DNA of 58,098 bases from an uncultured Bacteroidales bacterium (GCA_902784425.1 CACZUS010000008.1:1-58098); one strand, 5' to 3'; counted from the stretch's first letter, positions 1 through 7,958 are shown. Program-made: numbers and translations. The notes: generated by a model from the sequence alone, not told the origin.

Positions 1-953
1 GTGGTGGAGAAATCATGGTATCCAGAGAAATCTCTTTTTGCACACATGAATAGGTAATCGTGATGCTCATAGTTTAATACAGCATCGATACCGCCCGTAC
101 AAGGAATGCGAATTGGTCCGGGAGGCAAACCTGCATATTTATATGTGTTGTATGGAGAATCTACAAATCCTGCACCTGTCACACGTTTGATGGAGAAATC
201 ACCTAGGGCGAATTTCACGGTTGGGTCAGCTTGAAGCATCATGCCAATGCGAAGGCGGTTGAGGTAGAGCCCTGCTACTTTAGGACGTTCATCATTTTTG
301 ATGGTCTCTTCTTCTACGATAGAGGCTAGGGTGCTTACTTCCAAACGGGTTAATTGGCAGTCTGCTAGTTTTTTCTGACGTTCATCCGTCCAGAATTTTT
401 CATATTCCTTGTTCATTTTCTCGATGAATTCTTTAGGGGTGATGTTCCAATAGAATTCGTATGTGTTGGGAATGAATATGGCTATGTTGTTTTCTTTGGT
501 GAGACCATATTTGTTGAGAGTTTCAGGACTGTCTAATTCTTCAAGAAATTCCTCTTTGCTCATCATCAGAACCTCATCTACGCGTTGTGCGAATTGATCT
601 TTTGTACGGATGTTGTTGAAGGTGAAACGAACAGGTGTTTGTCGTCCGCTTCGTAATTTTTGAATGAGTTTGAGGCTGCTCAGTCCGTTGGTGAGTTCGT
701 ACCTTCCTGCTTTCACCTTGTCTTGGTACCCCAACAGTTTGGCTGCCAATTTTAAAGATGTCATGTTTTGAATGACTCCGGTTAGTTCCAAGTTCTCCAT
801 GACAGAATTGTATCCTTGGTCGGAATAGATCTCAAAGTATACTGGAGATTCCGTTTTTACATTGCTTGACAATAGATATTTATAACCGACGAAACCTGCA
901 ATTCCACCTAAAATAAGGAGCGCAATAACTATTTTAGACAATTTTTTCTTCAT
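1..953 (-). CDS. mltG: Endolytic murein transglycosylase MltG (YceG family), 3' end cut by window
   Basis: Cleaves nascent peptidoglycan glycan strands at the inner membrane and so limits strand length. About 317 residues are visible; the ORF runs off the left edge, so the C-terminus is missing. Residues 1-27 are a basic N-terminus followed by one membrane anchor (KIVIALLILGGIAGFVGY). The family signature is present: LASIVEEET at about 209-217, whose first Glu (E214) aligns with the catalytic Glu of E. coli MltG, and the downstream LQADPTVKFALG segment. The ATG at 951-953 follows a Bacteroidetes-type promoter (1047-1079) and one copy of the recurrent leader hairpin (1015-1035). Family assignment is firm; the gene is absent from ORF lists that need both ends because it is partial. 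Confidence 0.93.
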   Translation of the reverse strand, partial: MKKKLSKIVIALLILGGIAGFVGYKYLLSSNVKTESPVYFEIYSDQGYNSVMENLELTGVIQNMTSLKLAAKLLGYQDKVKAGRYELTNGLSSLKLIQKLRSGRQTPVRFTFNNIRTKDQFAQRVDEVLMMSKEEFLEELDSPETLNKYGLTKENNIAIFIPNTYEFYWNITPKEFIEKMNKEYEKFWTDERQKKLADCQLTRLEVSTLASIVEEETIKNDERPKVAGLYLNRLRIGMMLQADPTVKFALGDFSIKRVTGAGFVDSPYNTYKYAGLPPGPIRIPCTGGIDAVLNYEHHDYLFMCAKRDFSGYHDFST

Positions 954-1014
954 TGTTTTTGCTTTTTTTATGGGTTCTCAAAAACCACATTATCTAACAA
1001 AATATTATTTTAGT

Positions 1015-1035
1015 GGTGAATATAAGGAACTCACC
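1015..1035 (-). promoter_or_regulatory. Leader inverted repeat, copy 1 (mltG)
   Basis: On the mltG sense strand it reads GGTGAGT, a seven-base spacer, then ATTCACC: a 5-bp GGTGA/TCACC stem with further similarity to three other leaders in this window (7769-7787, 16776-16796, 35740-35760). It starts about 10 nt after the expected transcription start and ends 61 nt before the ATG. Function unknown; operator or RNA hairpin are both possible. Confidence 0.6.
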
Positions 1036-1046
1036 TCAATACTCTA

Positions 1047-1079
1047 CAAAAATAATGAATATTTCTTTGGATTTTCAAA
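1047..1079 (-). promoter_or_regulatory. Promoter for mltG
   Basis: On the minus strand a TATTTTTG box (1047-1054, fits TANNTTTG) lies 21 nt downstream of TTTTG (from about 1076), matching the Bacteroidetes sigma-AB promoter pattern. It overlaps the plus-strand tRNA promoter (1066-1097), so the two promoters share DNA. Confidence 0.6.
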
Positions 1080-1097
1080 AAAGAGTCCTTATATTTG
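1066..1097 (+). promoter_or_regulatory. Promoter for tRNA-Ser
   Basis: TTTG (1066-1069), 20-nt spacer, TATATTTG (1090-1097): near-ideal Bacteroidetes -33/-7 pair. Transcription would start about 50 nt before the mature tRNA. Confidence 0.7.
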
Positions 1098-1152
1098 CAC
1101 TCGCAAATCAGATTTGATTGCGCATATATACAAATCCATATAAATGGGGTTT

Positions 1153-1239
1153 GGTGAGATGGGTGAGTGGCTTAAACCACCAGTTTGCTAAACTGACGAA
1201 CGGGTAACCGTTCCGGGGGTTCGAATCCCCCTCTCACCG
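1153..1239 (+). tRNA. tRNA-Ser (anticodon GCT)
   Basis: An 87-nt cloverleaf: acceptor stem GGTGAGA/TCTCACC with discriminator G at 1239; anticodon stem CAGTT/AACTG around loop TGCTAAA, giving anticodon GCT (serine, AGC/AGT codons); a long variable arm typical of class II tRNASer; T-arm GGGGG-TTCGAAT-CCCCC. CCA is not encoded. A rho-independent terminator follows at 1292-1327. Confidence 0.96.
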
Positions 1240-1291
1240 CAAGGTTTTAGAACGAAGACATAGGGTAATCAATTATTTATAGTAATAGACG

Positions 1292-1327
1292 AGTCAATCA
1301 AGAATATCTTGGTTGTCTTTTTTTTTA
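1292..1327 (+). terminator. Terminator of the tRNA-Ser unit
   Basis: Stem CAATCAAG/CTTGGTTG (one G-T pair) with a 4-nt loop, followed by a run of T broken by a single C. Confidence 0.75.
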
Positions 1328-1350
1328 TCCCCCTTTCTGATATAAAATAA

Positions 1351-1380
1351 GGAAGGCTGAACCGAAGTCCAGCCTTCCCT
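1351..1380 (-). terminator. Terminator of the xylan-enzyme gene
   Basis: Perfect 9-bp stem GGAAGGCTG/CAGCCTTCC with a 10-nt loop; on the minus strand it is followed by a T-rich tail (TTATTTTATA). It lies about 50 nt past the stop codon at 1428. Confidence 0.7.
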
Positions 1381-1427
1381 TGAATGATGAAACTCTTAAC
1401 AGAGTAAAAGTTGAGATATTTTAATTA

Positions 1428-4400
1428 TTATTTAACAATCATACTCTTTCCTTCCACGAAATTATTTGCTTTCATCACGTAGTGATAGATGCCCTTTGGC
1501 AGATTTGCAGTGGAGAAGGTGACGATATTCAAACCTTCGTTGTATTCGCCTGCAACTATCTCTTTCACTTTTTGACCTAAGCTATTATAAAGTTCAATGG
1601 AAACGAATGATCTTTCAGCGACATTAAACGTAATTGTAGTCTCGTCGTCTGTTGGATTTGGTGCATTTTGAGAAAGATAGTATCCATCTTGATTTACTCC
1701 AACTTCAGCAACACTGCTTGTGCCACAACCCTTGTTTTCTATCTTGTGTCCACCCCAGTCAAATTTTCCAGAGCTATGATTGCTGCTTACAGTGCTGGTG
1801 CGGATTTTGGTGTTTTGTGAATTATCACCATACAAGAATTTGTTGATGAATGCTTGTACCGCTTTGTTTTGGTTGTTAGAAGCTTGACAGTGGGAATGTC
1901 CACCTTCTACTACATAACCGAAACGGTCTTCAATGCCCATCGCCTTCCAAACTTCTTCAGCAGCTTTTAGTGAAGCGATACCAGAAGCATCACCCAACCA
2001 TACATAATCTGGATTTCCCAATGCAAGGAATGCACGAGGCGCACACATTGCAATCAATTCATGATGGTCGTAAGGCAATTTGTCGATTTGAGATTGGAAG
2101 TTGCTCTTGAAACTGTTGAGGAACCAGTCGTAGTTGGTGTTAGAGATACCTTCCACGTCTGAACCGATTTCAGAACTTACACGCCATGAGTTGATACCAC
2201 CTCCACCAGATTCTTGTGCAATTGTCAATGTGATACGTTCGTCGAATGCTCCTGCATACAGTGCCATTTTTCCAGCATAAGAGCAACCAGTTACAGCGAT
2301 ACGTTCCATATCAGCCTTTAACTTGCCTTCATCAGCCAATATTTTAAGACCATCAATTAAACGGCTGATACCCCATGACCATGCGCAATAATCAGCTTTC
2401 GTGTTGAATGTTCCAGGATAGAGTTTGTAGAATGGATCGTTTTGGCTTCTTCCATTTCCTCCGAATCCGGAATTGTACTCAGCAATTTGAGAGTGAGTGA
2501 ATGGTACTTGGATACACTTAGAGAAATAAGAAGAACTTAAACTTCCTGTGTTGCCATCCATACCAATCACGATTGGGTGAGGTCCATTTCCAGATGGAAT
2601 TGACATCTTACTTGTTAGTGTAAGTTTATTGCTTCCGTTGTGAATGGTTACGGTCATAGTGCTTCCAGAAAGAGATGCTTCTATCTTATCAAACTTAGGT
2701 TTCTCTCCGATCTCCCAGTACTCAATCTCACGCTTAATTTCGTTACGACGGCAAGACCAGTCGCAGAAATCTGTTACCTTGCCGCTACCATCAGCCCATT
2801 CGAATGGGTTAGGCAATGTTCTGCATGATTTCAGATTGTTTTTGTTTAATGAAGATGGCTCATCGCAATCTGCGCCAGTGTTCTCTACAGAATAGTTGAT
2901 AGGGTATACGCCAGCAGGGTTTGAACCGCTACCAGAGCCAGATCCTGAACCTGAACCTGATCCGCTGCCACTACCAGAACCACTACCAGAACCAGAACCG
3001 CTTCCACTTGTTGTGTCTACTTCTGTGAACGTTAGTTTGTCCAGATTACAGTTGTTGTTGCCAATTTTTACTTTCAAAATATGTTTTCCTTCTGAAAGTG
3101 TTGATGTTGTTGCTTTGATTGTCTCATAATCATCCCAACTTGGAGTGGAAGAACCAGATAATGAAGCAATCTCTTTGTCATCTAAGTAAAGTGTGAACTT
3201 CACGTCGTCATTCTTGTTTGATCCTACAGCTTCTACATCGTATTTGGCAGTTTTCTTTACGTTAACTGTATATTCCAACCATTCGCTAGAAGTGGTGTAA
3301 CCAACAGCCATTCCATCGGATGTTTTTACGATGTCAACACCTTCGTCTGTACGATATTTAGCATCACCTTCGTTGTTGTCGTCAGAATCATTGTAGGCAT
3401 TTCCGTTACCTCCGATATCATAGTTCTCTGCCTCTACGACACCAGGAATTGTAAATGCATCCTTATATGGCTTTTGCTCTACTACAGTAGAACCACTGCC
3501 AGATCCAGATCCTGAACCTGAACCACTTCCTTGACAACTCAAGTCACCGAGAGAACTCTCTTTGCCTTTCCATGACATACTAGCGCAGGTGTATTCCACA
3601 GATCCTGAACCTCCACCTACTTCACAAAGAATTTTACAATCGTAGATGCCTCCTAAGTTAACACCTAATTTCTCCCAGTTCTTGAAGTGCTCGGTGATGT
3701 TAACGTGTCCGCAAGTCTGATAAGAAGAACGAATAGCGAATACTTGGTCGAATGTAGATGTACCGTCGATAGAAGGTTGGTTGATTCTCTTTCCAACCTT
3801 TAAAGTATATGTAACACCATCCACTGTGTAGGTTCCTTTGGTTGCTGCTTGTCCATTGCGGCTTTGATCCCAGAACATACCACCTCCGTTAGGAGTGAAA
3901 GAATCTTCTACAATATAATACTCAATCAACGGACTTCTTGTCCATCCGTATATTCCTATATATGAGTAGCTTCCTCCACCACTTCCTTGTTTTGTGTAGT
4001 TATATACTGCGTGGATTTCTCCCAAGTCGGTATATTTCTTAGAGTTAGAACCATCGTAATAACCTACACGTGCCAAATAGTCACCTGAGTTACTCCAGCT
4101 AGCCTTGAATGCGCAGTCGGCTTTTCCTCCGAACACAGTCAAGTCTCCACCTCCACCATCGCGCCATTGCTCTACGTGATATCCATTACCAACGTCTTGT
4201 CTTACATTTCCTGATACAGATTTTCCTCCTGAATATTTTGTTTTCATAGAGCATGGATCAGGGGCGCAGTTGTCGGTTGAAGTGGATGATGAACCACCAG
4301 GCTCGGTTGTGCTGCTTCCTGGGTCAGTTGTGCTACTTCCTGAAGAAGGTTCCATTTTCAACACTTTCAACATTTGTTCTGCATAACGTTGTCCCAATGT

Positions 4401-5186
4401 ACGGTAACTCGCAGATGAGAAGTGAAGACCATCACCTTTATTGCCAAGACCTTGTGCGGAAATGACGTATGAGTTAGGAATGGTGTTTGGAACTTTTGCA
4501 ATGATATTGTTCATGCTACCACATTGACCACCTTGGTCGCTACGTACTACTTCTCCTACAAGCAAAGGAACATCTGCAGCATTTAGTCCTAAGTCTTTGA
4601 TTAGGTCGTTGTAGATGGCTTTTACACGATTTGGCCAGTCGTTTTGTCCTGTGTTAGTTTCTCCTTGATGAAGGAGGATTCCTTTGATGACACCTACCTT
4701 CTGTGCAGCTTTTCCCATCTCGACCAATCGTCCGTAAGGATTTCCTCCATACGACTGAATGGTGCTCTGCATGTATGACTCTGCACGATAGTTCTGGTAG
4801 TTTGTCTTTTCGAACAATTGAATGTCACAACCTGCGATTGCTACAACTGTAACACCCACTTTGATGTTCTCTGGCAAATTCTTTACCATTGTACGTCCAA
4901 AGTAATCTACTGGTCCGAGATGCGATCCACTACAGCATGAGAGTGGGGGAGTAGCATCATACCAATTGCCTTTTCTTCTGCTTCCGCAGTTGTCGTACGA
5001 ACAGAGAACTTGAAAACGTTTGTCCACCGTCTGATCTTGGCTTTCAATGTTTCCTTGTCCCTCCATGTTGGATTGCCCGAAACACAAATAAATGTGAAAA
5101 TTCGGATCTGGATCTGCGTAACCGCTCACCAGACATCCAAACAGCATACTAAATGCTGTCAGGAAAAAGAGTTTGATGTTTTTCAT
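1428..5186 (-). CDS. Secreted CE6 acetyl esterase - GH11 xylanase - CBM6 - CE15 glucuronoyl esterase with T9SS sorting domain
   Basis: A 1252-residue, multi-activity hemicellulase. Signal peptide about 1-24. Residues 27-277: CE6/SASA acetyl xylan esterase, with GQSNMEG (nucleophile S39), HQGETN and DGLHFS (D252/H255). Residues 305-522: GH11 beta-jelly-roll xylanase with PLIEYYIVE (nucleophile E422) and ITEHFKNWE (acid/base E499). Residues 573-725: CBM6 (VVEAENYDIGG). Residues 760-1120: CE15 glucuronoyl esterase with GCSYAGK (S969), QESGGGG (E992) and GGHSHC (H1097/H1099). Residues 1168-1252: T9SS type A C-terminal domain (SQNAPNPTDDET...). Ser/Thr/Pro/Gly and alternating Ser-Gly linkers separate the modules. 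The four modules would together deacetylate xylan, cut its backbone, bind it and cut lignin-glucuronate esters, on the cell surface or outside. Cys-rich CE modules suggest disulfides. It stands alone as one transcription unit with no SusC/D pair nearby. Domain assignments are strong; activity is inferred from motifs. Confidence 0.95.
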   Translation of the reverse strand: MKNIKLFFLTAFSMLFGCLVSGYADPDPNFHIYLCFGQSNMEGQGNIESQDQTVDKRFQVLCSYDNCGSRRKGNWYDATPPLSCCSGSHLGPVDYFGRTMVKNLPENIKVGVTVVAIAGCDIQLFEKTNYQNYRAESYMQSTIQSYGGNPYGRLVEMGKAAQKVGVIKGILLHQGETNTGQNDWPNRVKAIYNDLIKDLGLNAADVPLLVGEVVRSDQGGQCGSMNNIIAKVPNTIPNSYVISAQGLGNKGDGLHFSSASYRTLGQRYAEQMLKVLKMEPSSGSSTTDPGSSTTEPGGSSSTSTDNCAPDPCSMKTKYSGGKSVSGNVRQDVGNGYHVEQWRDGGGGDLTVFGGKADCAFKASWSNSGDYLARVGYYDGSNSKKYTDLGEIHAVYNYTKQGSGGGSYSYIGIYGWTRSPLIEYYIVEDSFTPNGGGMFWDQSRNGQAATKGTYTVDGVTYTLKVGKRINQPSIDGTSTFDQVFAIRSSYQTCGHVNITEHFKNWEKLGVNLGGIYDCKILCEVGGGSGSVEYTCASMSWKGKESSLGDLSCQGSGSGSGSGSGSGSTVVEQKPYKDAFTIPGVVEAENYDIGGNGNAYNDSDDNNEGDAKYRTDEGVDIVKTSDGMAVGYTTSSEWLEYTVNVKKTAKYDVEAVGSNKNDDVKFTLYLDDKEIASLSGSSTPSWDDYETIKATTSTLSEGKHILKVKIGNNNCNLDKLTFTEVDTTSGSGSGSGSGSGSGSGSGSGSGSGSGSGSNPAGVYPINYSVENTGADCDEPSSLNKNNLKSCRTLPNPFEWADGSGKVTDFCDWSCRRNEIKREIEYWEIGEKPKFDKIEASLSGSTMTVTIHNGSNKLTLTSKMSIPSGNGPHPIVIGMDGNTGSLSSSYFSKCIQVPFTHSQIAEYNSGFGGNGRSQNDPFYKLYPGTFNTKADYCAWSWGISRLIDGLKILADEGKLKADMERIAVTGCSYAGKMALYAGAFDERITLTIAQESGGGGINSWRVSSEIGSDVEGISNTNYDWFLNSFKSNFQSQIDKLPYDHHELIAMCAPRAFLALGNPDYVWLGDASGIASLKAAEEVWKAMGIEDRFGYVVEGGHSHCQASNNQNKAVQAFINKFLYGDNSQNTKIRTSTVSSNHSSGKFDWGGHKIENKGCGTSSVAEVGVNQDGYYLSQNAPNPTDDETTITFNVAERSFVSIELYNSLGQKVKEIVAGEYNEGLNIVTFSTANLPKGIYHYVMKANNFVEGKSMIVK
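2922..3008 (-). repeat. Ser-Gly linker repeat (long copy)
   Basis: Low-complexity DNA coding for about 29 residues of strictly alternating Ser-Gly (residues 727-755) between CBM6 and CE15. Built from hexamer variants of GGTTCA/GGATCT type in register with the reading frame, so slippage changes linker length without shifting the frame. Confidence 0.85.
3489..3530 (-). repeat. Ser-Gly linker repeat (short copy)
   Basis: Same type of hexamer repeat, coding for about 14 alternating Ser-Gly residues (553-566) between GH11 and CBM6. Near-identical DNA to the 2922-3008 block flanks the CBM6 segment on both sides, giving direct repeats around an exchangeable module. Confidence 0.8.
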
Positions 5187-5290
5187 TTTGCTTTGTTTAT
5201 TAATGTAATTATGGTATATAAATCTAATACATCGAACATAATTCTCCGTATCATGAACCTTTCATCTTCGTCAAATATCATCTTGGGCAT
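5183..5290 (-). CDS. Possible upstream ORF coupled to the xylan-enzyme gene
   Basis: A 35-codon frame opens at ATG (5290) and its TGA overlaps the ATG of the xylan enzyme as ATGA, the arrangement seen in translational coupling. The peptide is charged at the start (MPKMIFDEDERF) and aliphatic near the end. A 36-codon open frame in AT-rich DNA is easily met by chance, and I see no family. Offered as a candidate leader peptide only. Confidence 0.2.
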   Translation of the reverse strand: MPKMIFDEDERFMIRRIMFDVLDLYTIITLINKAK

Positions 5291-5477
5291 TCAGCTTCTT
5301 GGCTTCTTCATAAGCCTTCGTACAGTTTCACTCACTCGCACCCTCTTAAATAATACAATTCAGTTCATGTTTTTGTGTTTTTCGTGCTAGATATGTACAA
5401 AGTGTAATAGTGTAATAATCACATAAAATATCTTGTCTTATCTTCACATCGAAAAATTTTCAATTCGAAAAACAGTG

Positions 5478-5507
5478 CAAATATAATCTTTTTTTTATCA
5501 TTACAAA
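5478..5507 (-). promoter_or_regulatory. Promoter for the xylan-enzyme gene; 5187-5552 non-coding leader
   Basis: Minus-strand TTTG (5504-5507), 18-nt spacer, TATATTTG (5478-5485). It predicts a 5' untranslated leader of about 285 nt before the start at 5186, long for this organism. The rest of 5187-5552 holds the candidate upstream ORF, an 11-bp direct repeat TCACATAAAAT (5419-5429 and 5523-5533) and a T-rich tail after uvrB (about 5505-5513) that may end its transcript. No known riboswitch fold was recognised. Confidence 0.6.
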
Positions 5508-5552
5508 AAAAAAGCGAATTTATCACATAAAATTTGTGCCCCCCTTTAGAAC

Positions 5553-7562
5553 TTATTTGAGCAGTGCTTCTAGCCGTAGTATCTCGTCTCTGTATTGCGC
5601 AGCTTCGATGAAATCGAGGTTTTTCGCACATTGCTTCATGGCTTTTTTTGCCTTTTCGATGGCTTTCTCTATGTCGGTTCTTGTCTGTAGTTTCGGACTC
5701 TCCTCGGCGGCTATGGATTGAAGATTCTCTGTTGGGTACTCTTTCCTGCTGACTTCCGTCTTGCTGGTCTCGCTTGTTAGAACTGACTTACTGTTCTTGA
5801 TGGCTGATTTCGGTGTTATGTTATGCTCTATGTTATAGGCCATCTGCTTTTCTCTTCTTCTATTTGTCTCGTCGATGGTGAGCTGCATACTTCGTGTGAT
5901 CTTGTCGGCATACATGATTGCTTTTCCATTGACGTTTCTGGCGGCGCGACCCACTGTTTGCGTTAGTGCTCGGTGAGAACGGAGCATGCCTTCTTTGTCG
6001 GCATCGATAATGGCTACTAATGAGACTTGGGGCAGGTCTAGTCCTTCCCTAAGTAGGTTGACTCCTACAAGGACATCGAACAAACCATTTCTCAAATCTT
6101 CCATAATCTGTACGCGTTCCAGTGTTTCTACGTCAGAATGGATATAGTTGCTTCGTACACCCATTTTCTCAAGATAGGCTTGTAACTCTTCTGCCATTCT
6201 TTTGGTGAGGGTGGTGACTAAGACACGTTCGTCTTTTTCCGCTCTGACTTGGATCTCCTCGAGCAAGTCATCAATCTGATTGTTGCTAGGACGAACCTCG
6301 ATGATTGGATCTAACAAACCTGTCGGACGAATCACCTGCTCGACAAATACTCCTCCTGATTTTTTCAATTCGTATTCTGCTGGTGTGGCACTGACATAGA
6401 TGCTTTGCCCTACCAATTGCTCGAATTCATCAAACTTGAGTGGACGGTTGTCTAATGCCGATGGAAGACGAAATCCGTAATTGACCAAAGTACTCTTTCT
6501 GGAATAATCGCCTCCGTACATAGCGTGGATTTGCGGAATGGTTACGTGACTCTCATCAACGACCAAAAGAAAATCTTTTGGAAAATAGTCTAACAGACAG
6601 AATGGACGTGTTCCTGGCTTGCGTCCGTCAAAATAGCGGGAATAATTCTCAATGCCAGAGCAGTGTCCCAGTTCCTTGATCATCTCCAAGTCGTAGTTGA
6701 CTCGTTCGTATAGACGTTTCCCCTCAAACACCTTGCCGATGGATTGGAAATATTCAACCTGAGTGTTCAGATCGTCCTGAATCTCGTTGACCGCCTTGTT
6801 GATTCGCTCCTGTGTGGTGACAAACAAGTTGGCAGGATAGATGTTGTACTCTTCGAAGGAATCAATGTGAATGTTATTGATGGGGTCTATGGATTCTATC
6901 TCCTCAATTTCATCGCCCCAAAAATGAATTCTTATGATATAATCGGTATAGGCTAAAAAGACATCTACCGTGTCGCCCTTCACTCTAAATCGTCCGTGGT
7001 CTAGCTCTATTTCATTGCGCATGTACAAACTTTCCACCAGTTTGCGAAGTAGATAGTTCATGCTCATCATTGCCCCACGCTTGATGGTGATCATGGTGCT
7101 GTAGAAATCATCGGGATTTCCTATGCCATAGAGACAAGAGACGGAGGAGACCACGATAACATCCCTTCTTCCTGATAGTAGGGAAGATGTGGTGGACAGA
7201 CGAAGTTTCTCTAGTTCGTCATTGATAGAGAGGTCTTTTTCTATGTATGTATCCGTATTAGGCAGATAGGCTTCCGGTTGAAAGTAGTCGTAGTAGGAGA
7301 CAAAATACTCCACTGCGTTGTCGGGAAAGAAACTTTTGAACTCACTGAAAAGCTGAGCCGCTAATGTCTTGTTGTGACTTAATATTAGCGTGGGCCGTTG
7401 TACTTTCTCAATAACGTTAGCAATGGTGAATGTCTTACCGGAACCTGTAACACCTAATAATGTCTGATGCTGCGTACCAGAAAGGACGCCATTGGCAAGC
7501 TCCTCAATAGCTTGAGGTTGATCGCCTGTGGGTGCAAATTCGGATGACAGCTTGAATTTCAT
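5553..7562 (-). CDS. uvrB: UvrABC excinuclease subunit B
   Basis: DNA damage-recognition helicase of nucleotide excision repair; receives DNA from UvrA and recruits UvrC. 669 residues, normal length. N-terminal FAPTGDQPQAI, Walker A GVTGSGKT (about 38-45), the beta-hairpin region YYDYFQPEAYLPNTDTYIEKD (start about 91), DESH helicase motif II, LLREGLDLPQVSLV, and GRAARN motif VI. A C-terminal UVR motif (DFIEAAQYRDEI) that contacts UvrC closes the protein after a variable, Ser/Thr/Lys-rich linker. It follows the PspC gene by 3 bp, so the two are one transcript. Confidence 0.98.
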   Translation of the reverse strand: MKFKLSSEFAPTGDQPQAIEELANGVLSGTQHQTLLGVTGSGKTFTIANVIEKVQRPTLILSHNKTLAAQLFSEFKSFFPDNAVEYFVSYYDYFQPEAYLPNTDTYIEKDLSINDELEKLRLSTTSSLLSGRRDVIVVSSVSCLYGIGNPDDFYSTMITIKRGAMMSMNYLLRKLVESLYMRNEIELDHGRFRVKGDTVDVFLAYTDYIIRIHFWGDEIEEIESIDPINNIHIDSFEEYNIYPANLFVTTQERINKAVNEIQDDLNTQVEYFQSIGKVFEGKRLYERVNYDLEMIKELGHCSGIENYSRYFDGRKPGTRPFCLLDYFPKDFLLVVDESHVTIPQIHAMYGGDYSRKSTLVNYGFRLPSALDNRPLKFDEFEQLVGQSIYVSATPAEYELKKSGGVFVEQVIRPTGLLDPIIEVRPSNNQIDDLLEEIQVRAEKDERVLVTTLTKRMAEELQAYLEKMGVRSNYIHSDVETLERVQIMEDLRNGLFDVLVGVNLLREGLDLPQVSLVAIIDADKEGMLRSHRALTQTVGRAARNVNGKAIMYADKITRSMQLTIDETNRRREKQMAYNIEHNITPKSAIKNSKSVLTSETSKTEVSRKEYPTENLQSIAAEESPKLQTRTDIEKAIEKAKKAMKQCAKNLDFIEAAQYRDEILRLEALLK

Positions 7563-7565
7563 TTG

Positions 7566-7745
7566 TTATTCTTCTTTCATGACGAATAGACATACAAGAT
7601 AGGCAATGAGTCCTGTTCCATAGGCAAGTATCAATATTGCCCAGATGATACGTACAATAGTGATGTCAACATCGAAGTATTCAGCGATACCAGCAGCAAC
7701 ACCGAATAGCTTTTTGTCTTTAGATCGTTTTAGTTCTTTTGCCAT
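7566..7745 (-). CDS. PspC-domain small membrane protein
   Basis: 59 residues. An N-terminal basic stretch (MAKELKRSKDKK), then the PspC signature LFGVAAGIAEYFDVDITIVRIIWAIL and a second hydrophobic segment ending in MKEE. PspC proteins are small inner-membrane proteins linked to envelope stress. The ATG at 7745 is chosen; an in-frame TTG six bases upstream is less likely. It is the first gene of a pair with uvrB, 3 bp apart; whether PspC has a role with repair is unknown. A copy of the recurrent leader hairpin lies 24 nt before the start. Confidence 0.9.
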   Translation of the reverse strand: MAKELKRSKDKKLFGVAAGIAEYFDVDITIVRIIWAILILAYGTGLIAYLVCLFVMKEE

Positions 7746-7768
7746 TTTCAATATAGTTTTATTAGAAT

Positions 7769-7787
7769 GGTGAATTAAAGACTCACC
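7769..7787 (-). promoter_or_regulatory. Leader inverted repeat, copy 2 (pspC-uvrB)
   Basis: Sense-strand GGTGAGT-CTTTA-ATTCACC, 19 nt; the flanks extend the stem to ATGGTGA/TCACCAT. Same orientation to its gene as copies at 1015, 16776 and 35740; expected +20 to +38 of the transcript from the 7814-7821 box. Confidence 0.6.
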
Positions 7788-7813
7788 ATGGTTGTGATTA
7801 ATAAAAGAGACTA

Positions 7814-7821
7814 CAAAATTA
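7814..7821 (-). promoter_or_regulatory. -7 box for pspC-uvrB
   Basis: Minus-strand TAATTTTG fits TANNTTTG. No clear -33 element at the expected distance. Confidence 0.4.
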
Positions 7822-7893
7822 AAGAATTGAAATGGAATAGTTCGTGTGATGAAAATTAAATTGTGTGAAAAAATACAGATATTTGTAAAACAA

Positions 7894-7924
7894 TTGCATT
7901 ATTCAGAATATTAAGTTATTTTTG
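7894..7924 (+). promoter_or_regulatory. Promoter for the ligase-ACT operon
   Basis: TTG (7894-7896), 20-nt spacer, TATTTTTG (7917-7924), about 35 nt before the ATG at 7959. Confidence 0.6.
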
Positions 7925-7958
7925 CAATAAGTAGTAATATATTAATTAATTTGAAAAA

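Noticed and set aside
2922-3530. Spaced repeats that could be taken for a CRISPR array
   Set aside because: Repeats are hexamers coding for Ser-Gly in frame inside an enzyme gene; no unique spacers of fixed length and no cas genes.
5230-5315. Second frame in the xylan-enzyme leader giving AYEEAKKLNAQDDI
   Set aside because: Looks protein-like but is only about 17 codons between stops and has no start; cannot be told from chance.
5419-5533. 11-bp direct repeat TCACATAAAAT 104 bp apart
   Set aside because: Short, AT-rich, single pair; no insertion between the copies that would mark a target-site duplication.
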